Virus record (IMG/VR): IMGVR_UViG_3300044574_000014
Location: 1-41,639 of that record
From: a virus
Reading direction: 5' to 3' (one strand)
Length of the DNA stretch: 41,639 nucleotides
In this document: positions 21,549-30,248 of the stretch, piece after piece
Layout: each line of letters starts with the position of its first letter
How positions within the stretch are numbered: the stretch's first letter is position 1
The notes under the pieces: model-generated
What the model saw: the letters and a program-made list of their open reading frames with translations, nothing else
Told to the model about the DNA's origin: nothing
The model's database searches: none
Made by a program: the position numbers and the translations under genes

Positions 21549-21944
21549 GTGGAGAATTTACTTGTTGATATACTGAAAGGTGGTAGCCTGTTTGGTGCCG
21601 CTGCTGTTGTTGTGCTTGCAAGCTTTGCTTCTCGCCTTATTTACTCGCTGTATAAAGGGGAAAGGTCAAAGATTGACAAGTCAATCAAGGTAGCAGTAGA
21701 GGATCAAAAGCTACTTAATAAAGAGATTGAAGGTTTAATTGCCATGTCCAGTGATAACAAACAAGCTATAAGCATACTACTGTCTAAATATGAGCAACTA
21801 AAGGAAGACCAGGCTGGGCTACAAACAAGGATTACTTTGTTAGACAACAGGGTATCAGAGCTAGGCAAGGACATGCATACAGGCTTTTCTGATATAAAGA
21901 CATTACTTATACAGTTATTTGGGCAGAGGCGTAAAGATGGGTGA
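21549..21944 (+). CDS. Membrane protein with coiled coil in holin position
   Basis: This 131-residue protein starts with GTG, preceded by AGGGGG. A single transmembrane helix at about residues 12-34 (SLFGAAAVVVLASFASRLIY) is followed by a basic YKGERSK stop and a long heptad-like helix to the end (LLSKYEQLKEDQAGLQTRI and similar). In T7 the gene between the tail fibre and the terminase small subunit is the holin gp17.5, and the same order holds here. A holin or inner-membrane spanin role is therefore inferred from synteny and topology, not from sequence identity. Confidence 0.7.
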   Translation: MENLLVDILKGGSLFGAAAVVVLASFASRLIYSLYKGERSKIDKSIKVAVEDQKLLNKEIEGLIAMSSDNKQAISILLSKYEQLKEDQAGLQTRITLLDNRVSELGKDMHTGFSDIKTLLIQLFGQRRKDG

Positions 21945-22548
21945 TTTTAAGAATGCAGACGCTTTAATACCTGAAGATTTTATACTTGAGCATGACATGA
22001 AGGGCACGGCAGAGTATGCCATAGCTGACTATAGCAGGAAGCCTACCAGGGCATTGTTCTACGAATTTAAAAACCCTGCCTTAGAGCCTACCTACACGGT
22101 ACATTTTCAAGACAGGCGTGTTGGTGACAAGCTGTACAAGTCTATGCGTTTAGTTTACATAAACACTTGCGACCCTACTGAATGGACTTTTGTACAGCAG
22201 GTTTGCCATGGTGACTGGGAATACTGGAACCAGTTGCAGCGTGCTTTGAATAACTACATATTAAAGCCTAAGAAAGACAGCATTGAACGCTGGCGTAAAG
22301 AGATGGAAATGAAAATACGCAGTGACGCTTTACTTGCTATACACAAAGACAGTATATCAGGCGGCATGTCTGCTATTAGCAGTGCTAAGTGGCTTGCAGA
22401 GGGCCGTTACAAGCTTAAGCCTACTACCAATAAGGCTAGGGAAGATGTGGTTGCACCTGCTGAGCAGGTAAGCAAGGAGCCTGATGTTTATGCAGAAGAC
22501 ATTCAACGTATGGCGCAGTACAGTATAGATAATGCAATCATCCAATAA
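21937..22548 (+). CDS. Terminase small subunit (putative)
   Basis: This 203-residue protein starts MGDFKNADALIPEDF. The ATG overlaps the upstream stop by 8 bases (ATGGGTGA), as for other coupled genes here. It has a mixed N-terminal part (RRVGDKLYKSMRLVYI, then TFVQQVCHGDWEYWNQLQRAL) and a helical C-terminus suited to oligomer formation. It immediately precedes and overlaps the terminase large subunit by 17 bases, the place of T7 gp18. DNA recognition for packaging is inferred. Confidence 0.8.
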   Translation: MGDFKNADALIPEDFILEHDMKGTAEYAIADYSRKPTRALFYEFKNPALEPTYTVHFQDRRVGDKLYKSMRLVYINTCDPTEWTFVQQVCHGDWEYWNQLQRALNNYILKPKKDSIERWRKEMEMKIRSDALLAIHKDSISGGMSAISSAKWLAEGRYKLKPTTNKAREDVVAPAEQVSKEPDVYAEDIQRMAQYSIDNAIIQ

Positions 22549-24079
22549 GATAAATAAGCAAGACATAAAGCAGCTAGCAGAAACGGACTTTGCCTTCTAT
22601 GCAAGGCTTGTATGCCCTGACCTGTGCTTTGGTGACATACATGATCAGTTGTTTAGGTGGTTAACAAGTACTGACAGGGACTTAGCTAGCCTTGTATTAC
22701 TGCCCAGGGGCCATTTAAAGTCCACTGTTGCTGCTATATGGACAAGCTGGCGTATAACGGTTGACCCAAAAGTACGTATATTGTACGTGTCAGCTACTAG
22801 CTCTTTAGCAGAAGCTCAACTTTACAGTGTAGGGCAGATTTTGACTAGCCGTGTATATAAACGGTACTGGCCTAACATGGTTGATGACAACAAGGTTAAA
22901 AGGGCTAGATGGAATACCAGTGAAATCATTGTAGATCACCCAGCCAGGCATAACACACTCATAAGGGATAATACCCTTACAGCAGTGGGTATAGGTGGTA
23001 ACATTACAGGTAGGCATTGTGATATACTTGTACTTGACGATTTAGTTGTGCCTGATAATGTGACGACAGCAGACCAAAGGAATAAGGTTGCTTCTGCATA
23101 CTCCCAATTAGCTTCTATTAAAGATCCTGGGGCTATTACTATTGCTGTAGGTACAAGGTACCACCCTGACGACTTATACCAAGAATTATTAAGCCTAGAA
23201 GTGTATGACCACATTAAGGGCAGCAGTCGCAAGATGTACGACTTGTTTCAAAAGCAAGTTGAAGATGCAGGTGACGGCACAGGTGACTTCATATGGCCTA
23301 GAAGGCAAGCTGCCAATGGTGCATGGTATGGCTTTGATGCTAATGTATTGGCTTACAAGAAAGCTGAATACTTAGACAAGAACCAGTTTTTCTGCCAGTA
23401 CTACAATAAGCCTAATAACGAAGCTACTAAGCTTATACAACCTGAATGGTTCCAGTACTATGACAAGAGCCAGGTGAGGTTTGTAGATGGTATATGCACT
23501 GTTGCAGGTAAGCCTGTACTGGTAACAGCAGGGGTTGACTTTGCTTTCAGTATTAAGAAAAAGACTGACTACAGCGTAGTGGCAGTTGTGGGCATGGATG
23601 CTGACAGGCGTGTATACATATTAGACCTTGCTAGGTTTAAGACTGAAATGATATCAGGTTACTTTGCAGAAATTGAGCGGCTATACCTGAAATGGGGCTT
23701 TAAACGTATACGCATGGAAACGACCACAGCACAGCAGCAGATTGTGAACGAGTTAAAATATACCTACTTTCCCAATAACGGGATCTTATGTTCCATAGAG
23801 GAACACAGGCCTAACCGTAACCACGGTACAAAGGAAGAGCGTATTCAGTCTACCTTAAAGCCCAGGTATGAGCAGCGAGTCATGTACCACTACAAAGGTG
23901 GTAACTGTGAACTACTTGAAGAAGAGCTTCGTTTTGAAAACCCACCACATGATGACCTTAAGGATGGCCTAACTATAGCAGTGCTAGCAGCTAAGCCAGC
24001 AAGCAGGCAAATGCAGTCCGAAAGTTCTAACAGCAATGTCGTTTATCACCGTAAATTTGGAGGAGTCGCCTACCAATGA
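22532..24079 (+). CDS. Terminase large subunit (packaging ATPase/nuclease)
   Basis: This 515-residue motor protein has an ATPase domain with Walker A LLPRGHLKST at 56-65 and Walker B CDILVLDD at 163-170. A C-terminal RNase H-like nuclease follows, with D336 in VTAGVDFAF and a later acidic HDDLKDGLTIA motif. Coupling motif IAVGTRYHPDD near 204-214 is typical of the T7 gp19 family. It pumps DNA through the portal encoded next, whose start it overlaps by 4 bases (ATGA). Confidence 0.93.
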   Translation: MQSSNKINKQDIKQLAETDFAFYARLVCPDLCFGDIHDQLFRWLTSTDRDLASLVLLPRGHLKSTVAAIWTSWRITVDPKVRILYVSATSSLAEAQLYSVGQILTSRVYKRYWPNMVDDNKVKRARWNTSEIIVDHPARHNTLIRDNTLTAVGIGGNITGRHCDILVLDDLVVPDNVTTADQRNKVASAYSQLASIKDPGAITIAVGTRYHPDDLYQELLSLEVYDHIKGSSRKMYDLFQKQVEDAGDGTGDFIWPRRQAANGAWYGFDANVLAYKKAEYLDKNQFFCQYYNKPNNEATKLIQPEWFQYYDKSQVRFVDGICTVAGKPVLVTAGVDFAFSIKKKTDYSVVAVVGMDADRRVYILDLARFKTEMISGYFAEIERLYLKWGFKRIRMETTTAQQQIVNELKYTYFPNNGILCSIEEHRPNRNHGTKEERIQSTLKPRYEQRVMYHYKGGNCELLEEELRFENPPHDDLKDGLTIAVLAAKPASRQMQSESSNSNVVYHRKFGGVAYQ

Positions 24080-25833
24080 GTCAAGTAGAATGCCTAACAG
24101 GCCTAGCCAATCCTGACCACAAAGCTAAACATGTAGCTGACATGTGGACTAAGTTTAAAACGTCTAGGCAGTCTTTTGAAGACGAAGTGGCAGAGTGCCG
24201 TGAGTACGTGTATGCAACAAACACCAAACAGACAAGCAATGCTAAGTTGCCATGGAAGAACAATACCCACCTGCCTAAATTATGCCAAATTATGGATAAC
24301 TTGCATGCTAGTTACTTTGAGTCACTATTCCCTAACGAGGAATGGGTCAAATGGGACGCCTACAGCGCCGATGCAGCCGATAAGACGAAGGTGCAGGCCA
24401 TTACTGCCTACATGGCAAACAAACTGCGTGTAAGTGGCTTTAAGGACGTTGTGAGCGATTTATTGCTAGACTTCGTTTTGTGGGGTAACTGTGTTGCTAC
24501 CTGCGAGTACGTAGAAGACTATTATATTGATGATGAAACTGGTGAAAAGGTTATTACCTACATAGGCCCGAGAGCTAGGCGTGTACCTATGGCAGACATA
24601 GTATGGGACCCTACAGCAGTAAGCTTTGCGGCTAGCCCTAAAGTTGTAAGGTATGTTAAGACCTTAGGTGACTTGCATGCAGAAGCCTTGTCAGAGCCTG
24701 AACACTCTTACAAGCATGACATTGTACGTAAGGCACTGGCTAACAGATCCTTCCACCAAGGCTCTAGCAGAACAGAGCTAAGTATGTTTGACAGCATGGT
24801 TGTTGATGGCTTTGGCAGCTTTGGCATGTATATGCGGTCAGGGTTAGTGGAAATACTAGAATTCCATGGTGACATGTATGACCTTGAAACAGGCTTGTTC
24901 CTTAAGAACCACATTATAACTGTTGTAGACAGGTGTGACCTTGTACGCTGTGAGCCTAACCCTAGCTGGGTTGGTAAGTCCTACTTTGTACATGCCCCTT
25001 GGCGGCAAAGGGCTGGCAGTACTTACGGGCAAAGCCCACTCGTTAACCTAATAGGTATGCAATACCGCATAGACCACCTTGAGAACATCAGGGCTGACTT
25101 GTTTGACCTTATGGCACTACCGCCTATTAAAGTGCGTGGCTTAGTCGATAACTTCAAGTTTGGCCCTGGTGAAAAGATCATCCTGCCTGACCCTGACTCA
25201 GACGTAGACTTCCTACGTGTAGACGGCACTGCACTGCAAGCTGACAGCCAAATAGCAAACCTGCTTGCCCTGATGGAAGAGTTTGCAGGCATGCCTAAAG
25301 AGGAACTAGGGTTCCGTACCCCTGGGGAAAAGACAGCTTTTGAAGTTGGGGAAATGAAGCGTGCACGTAATAAGCTGCCACAACAGAAGATTAAGTCCTT
25401 TGAACAGAAAGTACTTGAACCTTTGCTTAACAGTATGTTAGAATTAGCGCGAAGGAATATTAATGCAATAGACACTATTAGTGTACTAGATACGGATACA
25501 GGGGCACTAGAGTTCCTCAGTATTACCAAAGCAGACCTTACAGCAAAAGGAAAAATAAGAGCTGTAGGAGCTGACCATTATGCAATGCGCAACAATGTTT
25601 TACAGAACTACCTTGGCTTTAGGCAGGCATTTGCAGCAGATCCGGCTGTTATGTCACACGTATCCGGCTTAGCCGAAGCTAAGCTTTTTGAAGAACTGTT
25701 ACAACTAGGCCGCTACCAGTTAATGACACCTAACGTCAGGATATCAGAGCAAGCAGAAACACAGATGCTTGGCATGCAGTACCAAGAAAACATGCAAGTA
25801 GCACAAGAACAAGAATTACCTGATGGTATGTAA
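24076..25833 (+). CDS. Portal (head-tail connector) protein
   Basis: This 585-residue protein is of a size and composition typical of podovirus portals. It has an N-terminal helical part (SRQSFEDEVAECREYV, PWKNNTHLPKLCQIMDNLHASYFESLF), a central LLLDFVLWGNCVATCEY segment and a C-terminal FRTPGEKTAFEVGEMKRARNK tunnel region that is conserved among N4/SIO1-type portals. It sits between terminase and scaffold/capsid genes. It forms the twelve-subunit ring for DNA entry and exit. Confidence 0.88.
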   Translation: MSQVECLTGLANPDHKAKHVADMWTKFKTSRQSFEDEVAECREYVYATNTKQTSNAKLPWKNNTHLPKLCQIMDNLHASYFESLFPNEEWVKWDAYSADAADKTKVQAITAYMANKLRVSGFKDVVSDLLLDFVLWGNCVATCEYVEDYYIDDETGEKVITYIGPRARRVPMADIVWDPTAVSFAASPKVVRYVKTLGDLHAEALSEPEHSYKHDIVRKALANRSFHQGSSRTELSMFDSMVVDGFGSFGMYMRSGLVEILEFHGDMYDLETGLFLKNHIITVVDRCDLVRCEPNPSWVGKSYFVHAPWRQRAGSTYGQSPLVNLIGMQYRIDHLENIRADLFDLMALPPIKVRGLVDNFKFGPGEKIILPDPDSDVDFLRVDGTALQADSQIANLLALMEEFAGMPKEELGFRTPGEKTAFEVGEMKRARNKLPQQKIKSFEQKVLEPLLNSMLELARRNINAIDTISVLDTDTGALEFLSITKADLTAKGKIRAVGADHYAMRNNVLQNYLGFRQAFAADPAVMSHVSGLAEAKLFEELLQLGRYQLMTPNVRISEQAETQMLGMQYQENMQVAQEQELPDGM

Positions 25834-25835
25834 AG

Positions 25836-26096
25836 ATGCCTACTAAGCGCGACTACAAGAAAGAATATAAAGAATACCACAGCAAGCCTGAGCAGAAAGC
25901 TAATAGAGCTAAAAGAAATGCAGCAAGAGCCACAATGGTTGAAACAGGCCGTGCACGTAAAGGAGACGGTAAAGACGTTGACCATAAACGTCCTCTTAAG
26001 CGTGGTGGCGGTAATGGAGCTAGTAATCTTCGTGTTGTTAGCAAATCTACTAATAGGTCTGCTGGCGCTGCTATACGCTATGGGCGGAGAAAGTAA
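25836..26096 (+). CDS. Small basic HNH-like protein
   Basis: This encodes 86 residues, rich in lysine and arginine. The segment DVDHKRPLKRGGGNGASNLRVVSKSTNR at about 48-75 carries the D-H...N...N-L-R-V pattern of a minimal HNH zinc-less fold found in small proteins near portals of several marine podoviruses. It might assist terminase cleavage or bind packaged DNA. Both the first histidine and the asparagine of the motif are present; the second metal-ligand histidine is not obvious. It follows the portal by two bases and overlaps the next gene by one. Confidence 0.65.
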   Translation: MPTKRDYKKEYKEYHSKPEQKANRAKRNAARATMVETGRARKGDGKDVDHKRPLKRGGGNGASNLRVVSKSTNRSAGAAIRYGRRK

Positions 26097-26335
26097 TGAC
26101 GAATAACCTAATAGAACGGCACGTTACAGCAGATAACCTTGACCGTGTACGTGTCGAATTCAAAGAGGCCGTACACTTGTTTGGGTATGTAGCTAAAGCC
26201 ATTACTGATATGGAGAATTCTATAAGAACGAAGACTATGGCTGATGATTTTAAAGGTGACTGGGCTTATAACCAAGCCTACTTAGTAGGGCAATTGAAGG
26301 CTTTAGATTTTTGTAAACAACTCATAACAAGGTAG
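26096..26335 (+). CDS. Hypothetical helical protein between portal and scaffold
   Basis: This encodes 79 residues, starting one base inside the upstream stop (TAATG). It is helical (RVRVEFKEAVHLFGYVAKAI, AYLVGQLKALDFCKQLI) with no membrane segment. Small genes of this type lie before scaffold genes in many podoviruses. Function unknown. Confidence 0.7.
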   Translation: MTNNLIERHVTADNLDRVRVEFKEAVHLFGYVAKAITDMENSIRTKTMADDFKGDWAYNQAYLVGQLKALDFCKQLITR

Positions 26336-26340
26336 GATTT

Positions 26341-27000
26341 ATGGACAATGCTGACCAAGCTAGTCAAACAGCGCCAACGATTTTTAACGATTTCATTGGT
26401 GCTGAGAAGAAGTACAAGACTGTCGATGACGCTTTAGCAAGCGTGCCCCATGCACAGCAGCATATTGCCAAGCTGGAAGCTGACAATAAAGCTTTGCGTG
26501 ACCAGCAACTTGCTATTCAAGCGCGGCTAGACGCTCTAATCACAAGAAGCCCTTCTACAGACGGTGTGCAAGCTCTACCCCAGCAACCCACAGCCGGGCA
26601 ATCTGTAGACATGGAAGCGCTTGTTGAGAGAGCCTTAGCCAGGCGACAGTTAGAAGCTAAAACACAAGAAAACAGCAGCAAGGTAGCAGCTGAACTTAAG
26701 CAACTGTATGCTGACAAGGCAGAAAGTGTTTATGTGGAAAAAGCTAGGGAGCTAGGCTTAGATGTTCAAGACCTGAACAGCATGGCCGCTAAAAGCCCTC
26801 AAGCAGTTTTAGCTTTATTTAAACAGACGAACCAACAGCAGTCTGGCAGTGTACATGGGGGTGTTAATACCCTGAGCCTTGGTGGCGGTGAAAGTGTAGA
26901 TGCACTTATGGCAGTCTTAACAACTGACCCAAAGACTTACTACAGCAAAACGCACCAAGAACGCTTATACAAAGCAATGGCTAGACAAAATAACAATTAG
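26341..27000 (+). CDS. Capsid scaffolding protein
   Basis: This 219-residue, glutamine/alanine-rich, charged helical protein has an N-terminal coiled coil (HIAKLEADNKALRDQQLA at about 41-58), a central ERALARRQLEAKTQ helix and a C-terminal basic KTHQERLYKAMARQNNN tail that would bind coat protein. It lies directly before the major capsid gene, the usual place of podovirus scaffolds. Sequence identity is low in this class, so the call rests on composition and position. Confidence 0.82.
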   Translation: MDNADQASQTAPTIFNDFIGAEKKYKTVDDALASVPHAQQHIAKLEADNKALRDQQLAIQARLDALITRSPSTDGVQALPQQPTAGQSVDMEALVERALARRQLEAKTQENSSKVAAELKQLYADKAESVYVEKARELGLDVQDLNSMAAKSPQAVLALFKQTNQQQSGSVHGGVNTLSLGGGESVDALMAVLTTDPKTYYSKTHQERLYKAMARQNNN

Positions 27001-27011
27001 ATGAGGTTTAT

Positions 27012-27998
27012 ATGATTAGATCAGCCGATACACACATCCGGGCCACAGTATACTCAGAAGAGATCAAAAGACTCTTATTAGCCGACCTTATGGCTGGTAA
27101 GTGGTGTAAATGGATCACGCCTGACTTTGGCCATGGCACTACATACAGTGTACCATCTATAGGGCAACCTATGGTTAAAGACTGGAACGAGAACATTGAC
27201 ACAACTTCAAGTGCAAGAGATATTGGTGAGTTCACCATGATTGTTGATGAAGACGTCTATACCCAAGACACGATCACCGACAAAGCAAAGGAAGACTCTT
27301 ATTTTCTTGATAACCAGTATGGAAAATCACAGTTCGTTGCTGACCAAGTGCGTGTACTTAACGAGTACTTAGAAACAGCAGTACTAAAAGCAGCTGGCCC
27401 TGGTGCTAAGTCTGGTGGTGGCCAAACAACCGCTAATGCTAACAGGATCAATAGTGCGGATCACCGCTTCAATGGTACTGGTACTAGCCGTGTAATTACC
27501 ATTAACGACTTCCACTATGCTAGATCTGCTCTATCTCGCTCTAACGTACCTGGCCAAGGCTTGGTTGCTATAGTAGATGAGTCTGTAGCTTATGAAATCA
27601 GCAAAATTGCTACTAACGTACTTTCACCAGTACCTATGTATCAAGATGCTATCGCTAACGGTGTTGTTGGTGCTAACAGCCAATTCCGCTTTAACATCGC
27701 TGGCTTTGATGTTTATGTATCACAGTACTTATGGCAATTAACGGCTACCGAAGCTATTACGCATTCTGGTGCTTCTGTTACTGCGCAAGTAGGTGACGTT
27801 CAGAACCTATTCTTCGCTATCCCTTCTGCTGACTTTGCACCATTCCGTGGTGTTATGCGCAGAGCGCCTAGAACAGAGCCTCAACGTGACGCACTGAAAG
27901 GTGGTGGCATGGAAACACTAGTAACAACGATGCGTTTCGGTGTGAAACTTTTCAGGCCTGAGAACATGGTTGCTATTAACACTAACGCTGCACTATAA
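27012..27998 (+). CDS. Major capsid protein
   Basis: This 328-residue protein follows the scaffold gene and has the layout of HK97-fold capsid proteins of N4/SIO1-type podoviruses: VYSEEIKRLLLADLMAGKW, then a FTMIVDEDVYTQDTI strand, central IVDESVAYEISKIA and DVYVSQYLW, and C-terminal TTMRFGVKLFRPENMVAI. No delta domain or cleavage site is evident at the N-terminus. ATGAGG lies nine bases before the ATG. The call rests on gene order and general pattern. Confidence 0.88.
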   Translation: MIRSADTHIRATVYSEEIKRLLLADLMAGKWCKWITPDFGHGTTYSVPSIGQPMVKDWNENIDTTSSARDIGEFTMIVDEDVYTQDTITDKAKEDSYFLDNQYGKSQFVADQVRVLNEYLETAVLKAAGPGAKSGGGQTTANANRINSADHRFNGTGTSRVITINDFHYARSALSRSNVPGQGLVAIVDESVAYEISKIATNVLSPVPMYQDAIANGVVGANSQFRFNIAGFDVYVSQYLWQLTATEAITHSGASVTAQVGDVQNLFFAIPSADFAPFRGVMRRAPRTEPQRDALKGGGMETLVTTMRFGVKLFRPENMVAINTNAAL

Positions 27999-28011
27999 GG
28001 GGTATATTGAT

Positions 28012-28545
28012 ATGACCATTTACACAAACTCTGATGGCTTGGTACAATTCTACGGACCACGTACGACAAACGAAATAGCTCTTGCTAGACAGTATATTAA
28101 CGACGCTGGTTCTGAGAGGTCTATTGAGATTGATGTTGAATACACACACATCGGCTCAGGCATCAGCACTTTTCTTGACCAAGACGCAAACTTTAACGGG
28201 TCTAACGACAGTTTTAGTAGTGCACATGCCTACATCCCTGCAAATTCTGTTATCGTTGACGTTAAGTTCTACGTTAAGACTGCATTCACGTCAGGCGGGG
28301 CTGCTACCTTAGATGTGGGCTTGTATGCTAAAGCTGGTGGAGCTATTGACGCTGACGGCTTTATTGCAGCGCAAGCTGTTGCTGGCCTTACAGCTAATAT
28401 AGCTATTGTAGGTGCTGGTGCATTAGCTACTAATGATGCCGTAGGCACTGCAAACGCGTATATTGGTATGACATATGGAACTGCTGCTTTCACAGCTGGT
28501 TCTGGCCGTCTTGTTGTTAGGTACGTCCCACAAAGACCGCAGTAA
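28012..28545 (+). CDS. Capsid-associated (decoration-type) protein
   Basis: This encodes 177 residues beginning MTIYTNSDGLVQFYG, with AAGGGG upstream of the ATG at 28012; an earlier in-frame start would overlap the capsid gene. The N-terminal part reads like a short capsid-binding segment and the rest is small-residue-rich and beta-type (HAYIPANSVIVDVKFYVKTAF, TLDVGLYAK). It immediately follows the major capsid gene. A decoration or head-stabilising protein is inferred from place and composition. Confidence 0.65.
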   Translation: MTIYTNSDGLVQFYGPRTTNEIALARQYINDAGSERSIEIDVEYTHIGSGISTFLDQDANFNGSNDSFSSAHAYIPANSVIVDVKFYVKTAFTSGGAATLDVGLYAKAGGAIDADGFIAAQAVAGLTANIAIVGAGALATNDAVGTANAYIGMTYGTAAFTAGSGRLVVRYVPQRPQ

Positions 28546-28552
28546 TGTGTTA

Positions 28553-28596
28553 GGCAGCCAAGGCTATGTGCATTAGCACACCTCAAACCGGCTGCC
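28553..28596 (+). other. Branched RNA hairpin in the capsid-tail intergenic gap
   Basis: GGCAGCC (28553-28559) pairs with GGCTGCC (28590-28596) around an inner perfect hairpin TGTGC-ATTA-GCACA (28567-28580). A further CTGCT / AGCAG pair follows at about 28599-28614. No T run follows, so it may be an mRNA processing or stability element, or a weak attenuator that keeps capsid transcripts abundant. The rest of the gap to 28665 shows nothing else. Confidence 0.55.
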
Positions 28597-28665
28597 ACTG
28601 CTAGCGCCAGCAGCCTGTCTTAAGCAGGAATAGGCGCACTAATTCTATACCCATAAAGGCATAAA

Positions 28666-29322
28666 ATGGCAAACATTGAACACAGCACAATGGGCCACAG
28701 CTCAGTGCACGAGCCTAAGCACATAACAATATCTACCACAGCAGATGCTGGTAAAGTAATTACTAGCAGCAGTGCGACCAATGCGGTAAGCGTATACCGT
28801 AAACTTGGTGTACATGAGCTTGATGCTGCACTTGCAGGCCAAAACCCTTTTACAGGCTTTCAGCTGTGGTCTGACAGCCAGTATGTGACTGGGGCCAGGC
28901 GTGCAATAAGCGCTACAACCCGTACTTCACTGACCATTAACGGCACAGGCGCTGGACAAGTTACGACTTACACAGCTAGTGGCTCAGGTAATTGGTACAA
29001 TACATCTACCCACAAAATCACACCTACCAGCCTGAATGATGCTTACCTTTGTGAGTTGTACTTTACTATAAAGATTCCTGTAGGTACTAGCCCTTACGTC
29101 ACTATAGACTTTGATGTAGCTGGGACAACAGGTGTAATACGTGAAACGACGCGGAGTGTTGCTAAAGGTGCAGCTGTTGACGAGAAGATGTCCTTCCCTT
29201 TCCTAATGCATGCTACGGCAGACTTTAAGAACAATGGTGCCGTTATGAATATAACAACCAGCCATGCTGCTGAGCTTTTTGATACAAGACTTATAGTTAC
29301 AAGACTACATAGGGCAGTATAG
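28666..29322 (+). CDS. Virion structural protein with HSxxHEPK N-terminus
   Basis: This encodes 218 residues starting MANIEHSTMGHSSVHEPKHI. The same kind of short N-terminal motif (an HS/T...HEPK anchor) opens several head-fibre or decoration proteins of marine phages, followed by a beta-rich domain (RTSLTINGTGAGQVTTYTAS, YVTIDFDVAGTTGVI). It lies between capsid and tail-tube genes. A surface structural role is likely; the exact function is unknown. Confidence 0.65.
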   Translation: MANIEHSTMGHSSVHEPKHITISTTADAGKVITSSSATNAVSVYRKLGVHELDAALAGQNPFTGFQLWSDSQYVTGARRAISATTRTSLTINGTGAGQVTTYTASGSGNWYNTSTHKITPTSLNDAYLCELYFTIKIPVGTSPYVTIDFDVAGTTGVIRETTRSVAKGAAVDEKMSFPFLMHATADFKNNGAVMNITTSHAAELFDTRLIVTRLHRAV

Positions 29323-29323
29323 T

Positions 29324-30061
29324 ATGCAAATGACTTTGCTGGACATTACACAAGATATACTGTCTGACATGTCTTCAGACAATGTTAATAGTATCAATGA
29401 TACAGAGGAATCTTTACAGGTTGCCCGTATTGTACGTACTACCTTTTTTGAGATTATTTCAGGGGCTGACTGGCCTCACCTCAAAGAGATGTTCCAACTA
29501 ACAGCTTTAGGTGACGCTAATAAGCCTACACATATGCGCCTACCTACAAGCATCTCAAAGGTAGAGACAATTAGATATAATATGTCTATAAATGGACAAG
29601 TTGAGTGGGGTGATGTTAAATTTGTTGATGCAGAGTACTTTTTAGAGTACGTATCCAGGTATGACAGTTCCAGTACCAGCAACCAGTTAGTTACAGATAT
29701 TACAGGCATCCAGTTTGCTGTTAGTAAATCAGATATGCCTAGCATTTGGACAAGTTTTGATGATGACTATATTGTGTTTAACGGTTATAATAACACCGTC
29801 GATGGCACGTTACAGCAATCTAAAACACTGTGTACTGGCTACCGTGAAGCAACGTTTACCTTGACAGACAATGCAATACCTGACATGCCTGCCAAGATGT
29901 TCAGCTTGCTGCTTGCTGAAGCTAAAAGCACCTGCTTTAACGCTTTAAAGCAACAGCCTAATGCTAAAGAAGAGCAGCGTGTAAGGCGTCAAAGGTCTTG
30001 GCTTGGGACAGAGAGACATAGAACAATATCAACTATTGAGTACCCAGATTATGGCAGATAA
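29324..30061 (+). CDS. Tail tubular protein A (T7 gp11-like)
   Basis: This 245-residue gatekeeper or adaptor of short-tailed phages has an N-terminal helix LLDITQDILSDMSSDNVNSI, VARIVRTTFFEIISGADWPHL, and a C-terminal PAKMFSLLLAEAKSTCFNALKQQ followed by an RRQRSWL basic end, all characteristic of the family. It precedes tail tubular protein B with one small gene between them. It would join the portal to the tail nozzle. Confidence 0.85.
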   Translation: MQMTLLDITQDILSDMSSDNVNSINDTEESLQVARIVRTTFFEIISGADWPHLKEMFQLTALGDANKPTHMRLPTSISKVETIRYNMSINGQVEWGDVKFVDAEYFLEYVSRYDSSSTSNQLVTDITGIQFAVSKSDMPSIWTSFDDDYIVFNGYNNTVDGTLQQSKTLCTGYREATFTLTDNAIPDMPAKMFSLLLAEAKSTCFNALKQQPNAKEEQRVRRQRSWLGTERHRTISTIEYPDYGR

Positions 30062-30248
30062 AAAAGAGATTTATACCAAAGAAGATTTTAGTGTGTTATT
30101 TGACCGTTCACGTAACCTGCATTTAATTGAAATGAAAACTGACGTTGAAAAGCCTCTGCCAGCAGCTTTAAGTGAAACGTCTTATACCCGCCATGACTTT
30201 GCTAGAGTCGCCATTGAAAACTTTGTAAGATCACAGAAGAAGGTCTAA
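30051..30248 (+). CDS. Small hypothetical protein between tail tube genes
   Basis: This 65-residue protein starts MADKKEIYTKEDFSV. The start at 30051 overlaps the upstream stop by 11 bases, which is more plausible than an in-frame start 48 bases earlier inside tube protein A. It is charged with one helical stretch (DFARVAIENFVRSQKK) and no known motif. The last base of its stop codon is the A of the next ATG (TAATG). Confidence 0.65.
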   Translation: MADKKEIYTKEDFSVLFDRSRNLHLIEMKTDVEKPLPAALSETSYTRHDFARVAIENFVRSQKKV

